Part shown: piece by piece, positions 1 to 6,035 of the stretch
Layout of the letters: every line of letters begins with the position of its first letter
Numbering within the stretch: position 1 is the first letter of the stretch
Assembly (NCBI GenBank): GCA_017549665.1
Contig: JAFYUD010000153.1
Span: 1 to 19,754, forward strand
Direction of reading: 5' to 3'
Source of the DNA: Clostridia bacterium
Lineage (GTDB): Bacteria > Bacillota_A > Clostridia > Oscillospirales > Acutalibacteraceae
Length of the DNA stretch: 19,754 nt
Program-made: the position numbers and the translations under genes
The notes under the pieces: generated by a model
The model's database searches: none
Seen by the model: only the letters and a program-made list of their open reading frames with translations
What the model was told of the DNA's origin: nothing

Positions 1-573
1 AGAGATAACGGTTTTGATGAGGGTGAGTATGCAGCTGTATTCTATCTTAAGGATAAGTACACTGCTGTCGATTCAGGTACATTCTGGCTTTCAGATACTC
101 CCGATGTTCCTTCAATGGGTTGGGGCGCATCATGCTACAGAATCTGTACATGGGTTGTTCTTGAAAACATTGAAACAGGTGCGCAGTATCTTCATATGAA
201 TGCTCATTTTGATTATGCAAATGATGAGATAAGATACAACAGCGCTGAAATGATCAATGATTTTGCAGCTCAGTATGCTGATATTCCTGTTGTATATACA
301 GCAGACATGAATTTCAATGAAGGCTCTGTTTATTACAACACTATGCTTGACGCAGGTGTTTTCACAGACACAAAGAAAGCAGCAGAAAACACTATGGACT
401 ACCTTACGTACCATGATGCAAAGCCTGTTCTTCATACAGGTGAAGTCATTGACTTTATTATGACTAATAATAAGTTTGATGCAGAAGTTTACAAGGTTGT
501 AACTGCAGGTGTTGACGGAAATTATGTTTCAGACCATTTCCCCGTTTACGTTGATATCAGATTTGCCAACTGA
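1..573 (+). CDS. Endonuclease/exonuclease/phosphatase (EEP) family protein, 5'-truncated by window edge
   Basis: The frame is open from base 1 to the TGA at 571-573, giving 190 residues that form the C-terminal two thirds of a DNase I/EEP-fold metal-dependent hydrolase. Visible family motifs are NAHFD (His/Asp), TADMN (Asp-x-Asn), IDFIM and the terminal SDHFPV (catalytic Asp-His pair). The N-terminal metal-binding Asn and Glu motifs lie upstream of the window. By hand it aligns without gaps to residues 121-310 of the next protein with about 119 of 190 positions identical, so the two are tandem paralogues. The EEP fold covers nucleases, phosphodiesterases, sphingomyelinases and inositol phosphatases, and the substrate cannot be read from sequence. 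An internal ATG at 115 is in frame but would cut through the fold, so it is not the true start. Family call is secure; function is unknown. Confidence 0.9.
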   Translation, partial: RDNGFDEGEYAAVFYLKDKYTAVDSGTFWLSDTPDVPSMGWGASCYRICTWVVLENIETGAQYLHMNAHFDYANDEIRYNSAEMINDFAAQYADIPVVYTADMNFNEGSVYYNTMLDAGVFTDTKKAAENTMDYLTYHDAKPVLHTGEVIDFIMTNNKFDAEVYKVVTAGVDGNYVSDHFPVYVDIRFAN

Positions 574-587
574 GGAGAAACTGAATT

Positions 588-1520
588 ATGTCAAAATTCA
601 AGAAGATTATACTTATAATCGCAGCGTGCGTAGTTGTTGCAGCTGCTGCGGCACTTATTATTTTTTCATCCGTAAAGGATAATATTCACCGTCAGGACAG
701 TGCGGAAAATCCCCCTGCTCAGATTGTTGATTTCTCTGAGAAGGATGATGACGTAATCCGAATTATGTCATTCAATATCCGTTACGGCGGACTTGGCGTG
801 CTTACTGCTGCAGACCGTTACGAGATGGTTGAAGAAACAATCAGAAAGAGTCAGGCAGATTCATTCGGCGTTCAGGAGGCAACTCCCTCATGGATGCGGT
901 ATCTGAAGAAGGCTCTTGCCGATAAGTACGATTACGTAGGTGTCGGCAGGGATAACGGTAAGAATATGGGTGAATATTCGGCTGTATTCTATCTTAAGGA
1001 CAAATACAAGGCAGTTGACTCCGGCACCTTCTGGCTGTCTGAAACACCCGATACTCCCTCAAAGGGTTGGGATGCCAGCTGCAAGCGTGTCTGCACGTGG
1101 ATTGTTCTTGAGGATATTCTCACCGGTGAAAGATACGTTCATATCAATGCACATTTCGACCACAAGAGTCAGGAAGCGAGAATAAACAGTGTTGATATGA
1201 TTATTGAAAAGGCAAAGCAGTACAGTGACCTGCCCGTTGTTTTTACAGCTGATATGAATATCGAAGAGGGCAACGACCTTTATAAGCGCATGCTTGACAG
1301 TAACGTGCTCAGAGATACGAAGTACGAGGCAGAGGATACTATGGATTACCTTACATTCCATGATATGGTTCCTTCTGCACACGAAGACAGCATCCTTGAC
1401 TATGTTATGATAAATGACAATTTTGAAGCAGAGGTTTACAGAGTTGTCACAGCGGGTATCGATGATGTGTATGTGTCAGATCATTTCCCCGTTTATGCTG
1501 ATATAGAATTTGATAAGTAA
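588..1520 (+). CDS. Membrane-anchored EEP-fold metal-dependent hydrolase
   Basis: 310 residues. Residues 1-6 are basic and residues 7-28 form one hydrophobic segment, so the protein is probably held at the membrane with its catalytic domain outside. The EEP core runs from about residue 56 to the end: SFNIRYGG (Asn63), GVQEA (Glu97), NAHFD (His189, Asp191), TADMN (Asp222, Asn224), LDYVM (Asp271) and SDHFPV (Asp298, His299). All expected metal and catalytic positions are present, so an active Mg2+-dependent phosphodiesterase or phosphatase is likely; the substrate is not predictable. The start is fixed by AGGAG at 573-577, which overlaps the upstream stop codon, so the two paralogues are co-transcribed and probably translationally coupled. 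A bidirectional terminator follows directly. Confidence 0.92.
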   Translation: MSKFKKIILIIAACVVVAAAAALIIFSSVKDNIHRQDSAENPPAQIVDFSEKDDDVIRIMSFNIRYGGLGVLTAADRYEMVEETIRKSQADSFGVQEATPSWMRYLKKALADKYDYVGVGRDNGKNMGEYSAVFYLKDKYKAVDSGTFWLSETPDTPSKGWDASCKRVCTWIVLEDILTGERYVHINAHFDHKSQEARINSVDMIIEKAKQYSDLPVVFTADMNIEEGNDLYKRMLDSNVLRDTKYEAEDTMDYLTFHDMVPSAHEDSILDYVMINDNFEAEVYRVVTAGIDDVYVSDHFPVYADIEFDK

Positions 1521-1528
1521 TAAAAAAA

Positions 1529-1553
1529 GACGGCAGTTATCTGTCGTCTTTTT
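1529..1553. terminator. Bidirectional intrinsic terminator between convergent genes
   Basis: GACGGCAG at 1529-1536 pairs with CTGTCGTC at 1541-1548 (8 bp, one G-U) around a 4-nt loop. It is followed by T5 on the + strand and preceded by a seven-A run (T7 on the - strand). It serves the EEP operon on + and the acetyltransferase on -. The TAA stop of the acetyltransferase (1537-1539) lies inside the loop. Confidence 0.85.
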
Positions 1554-2067
1554 CATATACGTGTAAATATAATTCTTTTCTGATTTCTTTGAATCGTTCG
1601 TAAGAAACAGGTTTGTTGTATGTCATAATCAGAAGCGGAACAGCTTTTTTATCAGCAGAATATGCAGGCTGTTCGTATTCGTAATTATTGAGAAAAAAGC
1701 CATTTCTTTCGTAAAAAGCAATTCTTCGTTTTGCTTTTTCTGTTTCCGGTAATTCCACCTCAAGACAGATATCCTTGTCTGTCATTGAACATATCTGCTT
1801 AAGCAGGGAAGTGCCGGTACCCTGATTTCTGTATTTTTCGAAAACGGCAAGATGCTCAATGAAAATCAGATCATCAAATTCCCAGACGGCGATAAATCCT
1901 TTGATTTTATTGCAGTCAATGAGTACATAAATTGAATATCTGTTGTTATCAGGCAGTTTGCGCTGTTTTTCATAATCTCTGTATTCGTCAGCAGGGAAGC
2001 TGTCAACAAGAATTGAAAATACGCAGTCAAATTCATCCGGCTTCATTTTTCTGAATTCATAGTTCAT
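1537..2067 (-). CDS. GNAT family N-acetyltransferase
   Basis: 176 residues from the ATG at 2067. That start has AGGG eight bases upstream, whereas the GTG three codons earlier (2076) overlaps the same AGGG and could not use it. The GNAT fold is visible: strand-rich N-terminus, IEHLAVFEKYRNQGTGTSLL (residues 70-89) carrying the acetyl-CoA pyrophosphate loop R80-x-x-G-x-G, and a late strand/helix with AFYERNGF (118-125), where the tyrosine is commonly the general acid. Acceptor substrate is unknown; GNATs acetylate small molecules, antibiotics or protein N-termini. It lies downstream of whiA in the same direction with a hairpin between, so it may be read at reduced level from the hprK-whiA transcript or from its own weak promoter. 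It ends inside a terminator shared with the convergent EEP operon. Confidence 0.88.
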   Translation of the reverse strand: MNYEFRKMKPDEFDCVFSILVDSFPADEYRDYEKQRKLPDNNRYSIYVLIDCNKIKGFIAVWEFDDLIFIEHLAVFEKYRNQGTGTSLLKQICSMTDKDICLEVELPETEKAKRRIAFYERNGFFLNNYEYEQPAYSADKKAVPLLIMTYNKPVSYERFKEIRKELYLHVYEKDDR

Positions 2068-2088
2068 TCCTGTCACCCTAAAATTAAA

Positions 2089-2116
2089 GACGGAAGCTGC
2101 GCTCCGTCCTTTTTTT
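2089..2116. terminator. Hairpin between whiA and the GNAT gene (terminator or attenuator)
   Basis: GACGGA(A)GC at 2089-2097 pairs with GCTCCGTC at 2101-2108 around a 3-nt loop with one bulged A. On the + strand it is followed by a T7 run (2110-2116), a canonical terminator for rightward transcripts. On the - strand, the direction of whiA, it is followed only by an interrupted T/A-rich run, so termination after whiA is probably partial. Confidence 0.6.
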
Positions 2117-2117
2117 G

Positions 2118-3005
2118 TTATGTATTTGCGATTGAAATGATTTTTCTGAGTCTGTGATTGACACCTGAGCGGGAAAGAGGCTCGGAAAGTGAGGCACCAA
2201 GCTCTGTAAGTGTCATTTCAGGGTTTTCGAGCCTTAATTTCGCAAGCTCCTTCAACTCTGACGGCAGCTCTTCAAACCGGCCTGTTTCCATCAGCTTTTC
2301 AATAGCTTCAATCTGCTTTGATGCCGCCTGGAATGTCTTCTTTATGTTTGCGTTATCGCAATTTACCTTACGGTTGACATTGTTGCGGACATTCTTAAGA
2401 ATTTTTTCACCTATAAGCTCAAGGACCGAAACCTGCGCACCCATAACTGTAAGAATATCTTCAATCTGGCTGCTGTCCTTGAAATAGAGCATGTTCATAC
2501 CGTTTCTGTCTGACATCTTCGGTACAGCCGAAAATCCGTCAAACATTTCAGAAAGGTCTCGGCATTTTGTTCTGAATGCGACATCAAACTCAAGATGATA
2601 TTCCTTTTTCGGGTCTGTAACGATACCGCAGGAGAGAAATACACCTCGTAAGAATGCACCGAAACAGCATTCATTTTCAATGTTTGATGTAAGAAGTCTG
2701 TATGTTGTTTCAGTGCCTGAATATCCCAGCTCATTGAGGATATCCATGCGCTCATCCTGATCCGTTACCTCCACGGTGATTTTACCCGATTTTGAGATTG
2801 TTACATGAGGAGTCTCGTAAATCAGGTATTCTACGGCTTTTGCGTATCTTTCTGCTACAAAATCGTAGTCAGTCATGATGCTGATATCGTTTTTGCCAAA
2901 GGCTCTGCCGAAATAAAGCAGACCGTAAGCTTCTGCACGCTGACAGCAATCATTTTCGTATTCAATTGAACATAATTCTTTTTTTACATCTGATGAAAAT
3001 GACAT
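2118..3005 (-). CDS. whiA: DNA-binding protein WhiA
   Basis: 295 residues, the normal family length, beginning with the family-typical MSFSSDVKKEL. WhiA pairs a degenerate LAGLIDADG homing-endonuclease-like domain (about residues 1-200 here, without nuclease function in known members) with a C-terminal helix-turn-helix. That HTH is visible at about 265-289 as TLTELGASL followed by SRSGVNHRLRKI. It controls sporulation septation in actinobacteria and affects division and chromosome segregation in Firmicutes. The ATG is two bases after the murB stop, with no strong Shine-Dalgarno, so translation probably depends on coupling to murB. In most clostridia whiA sits behind rapZ and yvcK; both are missing here. 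Identification is secure. Confidence 0.96.
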   Translation of the reverse strand: MSFSSDVKKELCSIEYENDCCQRAEAYGLLYFGRAFGKNDISIMTDYDFVAERYAKAVEYLIYETPHVTISKSGKITVEVTDQDERMDILNELGYSGTETTYRLLTSNIENECCFGAFLRGVFLSCGIVTDPKKEYHLEFDVAFRTKCRDLSEMFDGFSAVPKMSDRNGMNMLYFKDSSQIEDILTVMGAQVSVLELIGEKILKNVRNNVNRKVNCDNANIKKTFQAASKQIEAIEKLMETGRFEELPSELKELAKLRLENPEMTLTELGASLSEPLSRSGVNHRLRKIISIANT

Positions 3006-3007
3006 AA

Positions 3008-3913
3008 TTACGGTATTATCTTAACTTCGGGCTCGAGATCGACACCCGTCTTTTCTTTTACTGTTTTGCTGACATATGCGATAAGCTCAAGAATATCGGA
3101 AGCTGTGCCGTCCTTGTTGATGACAAAGCCTGCATGCTTTTCACTTACCTGTGCACCGCCGATTGTGTAACCTTTAAGTCCGCACTGCTCAATCAATGCA
3201 CCTGCGAAGTATCCCTCGGGTCTTTTGAATGTACTTCCTGCGCTGGGAAATTCAAGAGGCTGCTTGTCTTTGCGCTTACCCATCAGCTCATCCATTTTAG
3301 CTTTGATTTCGGTCTTGTCACCTTTTTTCAGCTCAAATTCTGCATCTGTGATAATGTATCCCGCATTCTTTGCGTAGAAAGATGTTCTGTAACCGAGGTC
3401 AAGCTTGTCAGCAGTGAATGTTTCCTTCTCCATACGGGGATTGATGTGATCTGCTGAAGTGATAACATCCTTTATTTCGCCGCCGTATGCACCTGCATTC
3501 ATATATACTGCACCACCGACTGTACCGGGGATGCCGTATGCAAATTCAAGACCTGTAAGTGAGTTTTCGTAAGCGACCATACACAGCTTTGTCAGTGATG
3601 TGCCTGCTTTGCATCTGATGATGTTTCCGTCAACTTCAACATCCTGAGTGAAAGAAGTCATTTTGATGACAACTCCGTCAATGCCGCAGTCCTTTACAAG
3701 CAGATTGCTGCCGTTACCCATAATCATGTGGGGAATGCCTGCTTTTTCAGCTTCCTTAAGTACAGTGATAAGGGCATCATCAGTTTTAGGGAATGCAATT
3801 ACACTTGCATTCCCGCCTGCTCTGAAAGTTGTCTGACGGCTCATAGGGGAGTCTGTCAGTACAATACAGTTATCTGAACTTATTTTTTCTGCATATGAAG
3901 AATAATCTGTCAT
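3008..3913 (-). CDS. murB: UDP-N-acetylenolpyruvoylglucosamine reductase MurB
   Basis: Cytoplasmic FAD enzyme that reduces UDP-GlcNAc-enolpyruvate to UDP-MurNAc with NADPH, the second committed step of peptidoglycan synthesis. With the start used here it has 301 residues: TTFRAGG (28-34), the FAD-binding GNGSNLLV (66-73), [11 protein letters not shown] (126-136), SAGSTFKRP (224-232) with the catalytic Ser, and EPEVKII near the C-terminus with the catalytic Glu. This is the short Gram-positive (type II) form. The ATG at 3913 is chosen because AAAGAG lies six bases upstream; an in-frame ATG at 3928 would add five residues but has only a distant GAG. It lies between a ROK kinase (27-bp gap) and whiA (2-bp gap) in one operon. 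Confidence 0.96.
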   Translation of the reverse strand: MTDYSSYAEKISSDNCIVLTDSPMSRQTTFRAGGNASVIAFPKTDDALITVLKEAEKAGIPHMIMGNGSNLLVKDCGIDGVVIKMTSFTQDVEVDGNIIRCKAGTSLTKLCMVAYENSLTGLEFAYGIPGTVGGAVYMNAGAYGGEIKDVITSADHINPRMEKETFTADKLDLGYRTSFYAKNAGYIITDAEFELKKGDKTEIKAKMDELMGKRKDKQPLEFPSAGSTFKRPEGYFAGALIEQCGLKGYTIGGAQVSEKHAGFVINKDGTASDILELIAYVSKTVKEKTGVDLEPEVKIIP

Positions 3914-3940
3914 AAGTATCTCTTTCATTAACTGTGTGAA

Positions 3941-4894
3941 TTACTCTGTAAGAAGAGCAGCACCGATGATACCTGCATCGTTGCCAAGCTCAGCAGCACA
4001 GATTTTTGTCTGCTTTGCAGCGTGGATGCTGTAAATTTCACCTGCAACGAGCTTTCTTACGGGAGCGAGAAGGTTTTCCTTTTCGTTACCTACACCGCCG
4101 CCTACGCAAAGAACGTCAGGCTGGAATGTGTTGATGATGTTTGTCATGCCGCAAGCAAGGTAACCCATGTAGTTTGCAACTACCTTCTGAGCTGTATCGT
4201 CGCCTTCTCTCATTGCATCGAAAGCAGTTCTGCCGTTTACGTTTCTGATGTTGCCGTCAGCAACCATATCCCACATCTTTGTGAAAGGATCCTTGAGCAT
4301 AGCATCCTTTGTCTGCTGAATAAGAGCAGTAGCTGAAGAATAACGTTCCCAACAGCCTTTTCTGCCGCAGTTGCACTGCTCACCGTTGTAAACAATAACA
4401 GTGTGACCCATTTCACCTGCTGCATAATTAAGACCTGTAACAAGCTTGCCGTCAACAACGATACCGCTGCCGACACCTGTGCCGAGAGTGATAGCAACAA
4501 AGTTCTTGACACCCTTACCTGCGCCTGCAACAGCTTCACCGAGAGCTGCACAGTTTGCGTCGTTGTCAAAGTAAATCTTTGAACAGCCTGTACGTGTGCT
4601 GAGAAGGTCGTAAGCGGGAACATTGTCAAAACCGAGGTTGTTGGCAAACTCGATAAGTCCCTTTTCCTTGTTTACAGAGCCGGGTGTGCCGACACCGATT
4701 GATTCAATATCTTCCATGTTGAGACCTGCATTTGCAACTGCATTTCTGATTGTCTTTGCGATATCGTCAAAGATTTCTTCTGCGGGTCTGGGAGCATTTG
4801 TCTTTTCAGATGCTCTTGCAACGATCTTGTTGTTTTCATCGACTACTGCGGATACGATATTTGTTCCGCCAAGGTCAACACCAATTTTGTACAT
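3941..4894 (-). CDS. ROK family glucokinase
   Basis: 317 residues, typical ROK length. The N-terminus has the ATP-binding phosphate-1 motif DLGGTN (7-12). YFDNDANCAALGE (108-120) carries the catalytic Asp112, and LGTGVGSGI (137-145) is the phosphate-2 loop. The structural zinc site is formed by EMGH (His164) and CNCGRKGC (Cys174, Cys176, Cys181). Such proteins phosphorylate glucose or related hexoses with ATP in the cytoplasm; N-acetylmannosamine kinase or a ROK repressor are alternatives, but no N-terminal HTH is present, arguing against a repressor. Start has GGAGG eight bases upstream. Sitting directly after hprK (33-bp gap), it ties sugar entry to the HPr/CcpA signalling branch. Confidence 0.9.
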   Translation of the reverse strand: MYKIGVDLGGTNIVSAVVDENNKIVARASEKTNAPRPAEEIFDDIAKTIRNAVANAGLNMEDIESIGVGTPGSVNKEKGLIEFANNLGFDNVPAYDLLSTRTGCSKIYFDNDANCAALGEAVAGAGKGVKNFVAITLGTGVGSGIVVDGKLVTGLNYAAGEMGHTVIVYNGEQCNCGRKGCWERYSSATALIQQTKDAMLKDPFTKMWDMVADGNIRNVNGRTAFDAMREGDDTAQKVVANYMGYLACGMTNIINTFQPDVLCVGGGVGNEKENLLAPVRKLVAGEIYSIHAAKQTKICAAELGNDAGIIGAALLTE

Positions 4895-4927
4895 ATTTAT
4901 GTCCTCCGTTATAAATAAATTACTTTA

Positions 4928-5914
4928 TCAGAAATATTCTCCGCCTTCAGCGGTTGTGTCCCATTTTTCAATTTCCTGCTGTACAGGCTCAAAGCCTTCC
5001 ATACCCAGACTGCCCATAAGCTCCTGTGCCGCATTGTAACCCATCTTCTTCTGACGGTTTGCAATTGCTGCAGTTTCAATGATTACAGCAAGGTTACGGC
5101 CGGGTGTGACAGGTACGACTGTAGCAGGTACACGAATACCCATAATGTTGATGAAATTCTCTTCAAGTCCCATTCTGTCGTAGACTTTGGATGAATCCCA
5201 CGGCTCAAGACGGATAACCATATCGATTTTTTCGGAAAGCTTGACTGATTCAAGACCGTAAAGACGGCTTGCGTTGATGATGCCTACGCCTCTGACTTCA
5301 ATAAAGTGTCTTATGTTGTCAGGAGCCTGTCCGACAACTGTTTTTGTCGATACCTTACGGATTTCAACAGCATCATCGGCAATAAGACGATGTCCTCGTT
5401 TAATAAGCTCAACAGCAGTTTCACTCTTACCGACACCACTGTCACCGACAATCAGCACACCTTCACCGAGCACTTCAACAAGAACACCGTGTCTTGTAAT
5501 TCTTTCTGCAAGCTCAACACCCAGATAGGAAATGAGTGCAGACATGTTTGCTGATGTAGAGTCAGATGTTCTCAGTACAGGAACATTGTACTTTTCTGCA
5601 GCTTCAAGAAGACCGTCAACAGGGTCAAGATTTCTTGTTATGACTATTGCTGCAGGATGAGTGGACATGTATCTTTCGAGACACTGCTGTCTCTGTGATA
5701 CGGAAAGTCCGTTGAGATATCCGATTTCAGTCAGACCGAGAAGCTGGATTCTTTCAGGATCGAAATAATCCTCATAGCCTGCAAGAATAAGACCTGGACG
5801 GATAAGTTCCTTGGTTGTGATATATGCATCAGTTTCCTGATTTGCCATGTAAAGCACTTCATAACCGATGTCTTTGATTATTTTCTGCAAGGAGACGGAA
5901 TATTTTGTGTGCAT
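4928..5914 (-). CDS. hprK: HPr kinase/phosphorylase HprK
   Basis: 328 residues. Bifunctional sensor that phosphorylates Ser46 of HPr with ATP or PPi and removes it again, setting catabolite repression through CcpA in Firmicutes. The N-terminal domain (about 1-130) ends before RHGVLVEV (catalytic His142). The P-loop GDSGVGKS is at 157-164, ADDAVEI (179-185) is the acidic pair, and the HprK signature IEVRGVGIIN is at 206-214. The C-terminal part contains a proline/arginine stretch (VPVTPGRN) expected for the loop contacting HPr. Start: ATG with AGGAG seven bases upstream. It is the first gene of the leftward operon and has a near-consensus promoter 40-65 bp upstream. HPr itself is not in the window. 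Confidence 0.96.
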   Translation of the reverse strand: MHTKYSVSLQKIIKDIGYEVLYMANQETDAYITTKELIRPGLILAGYEDYFDPERIQLLGLTEIGYLNGLSVSQRQQCLERYMSTHPAAIVITRNLDPVDGLLEAAEKYNVPVLRTSDSTSANMSALISYLGVELAERITRHGVLVEVLGEGVLIVGDSGVGKSETAVELIKRGHRLIADDAVEIRKVSTKTVVGQAPDNIRHFIEVRGVGIINASRLYGLESVKLSEKIDMVIRLEPWDSSKVYDRMGLEENFINIMGIRVPATVVPVTPGRNLAVIIETAAIANRQKKMGYNAAQELMGSLGMEGFEPVQQEIEKWDTTAEGGEYF

Positions 5915-5952
5915 AACGCCACTCCTTCATTCGTTATATATAATCACTATAT

Positions 5953-5980
5953 ATTATACATAAAAATATATTTATTTCAA
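5953..5980 (-). promoter_or_regulatory. Sigma-A-type promoter of the hprK operon
   Basis: On the - strand, TTGAAA (5975-5980) and a perfect TATAAT (5953-5958) are separated by 16 bp. The -10 lies 38 bp upstream of the hprK ATG. It would drive hprK-glucokinase-murB-whiA. No cre-like operator was recognised. Confidence 0.75.
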
Positions 5981-5990
5981 TAGGGGAATC

Positions 5991-6025
5991 AAAAAAAATA
6001 CAGCCGGAACTTAAATCCGGCTGTA
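5991..6025 (-). terminator. Intrinsic terminator of the P-type ATPase gene
   Basis: A perfect 10-bp stem, TACAGCCGGA (5999-6008) with TCCGGCTGTA (6016-6025) and a 7-nt loop, is followed on the - strand by T8 (5998-5991). It lies 11 bp past the ATPase stop and just upstream of the hprK promoter, so it insulates the two units. Confidence 0.92.
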
Positions 6026-6035
6026 ACAAATGATG

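Noticed and set aside
588..680. Lipobox-like IAAC in the N-terminus of the EEP protein
   Set aside because: The Cys comes at residue 14 in the middle of a hydrophobic segment that runs to about 28, so a membrane anchor fits better than a lipoprotein signal.
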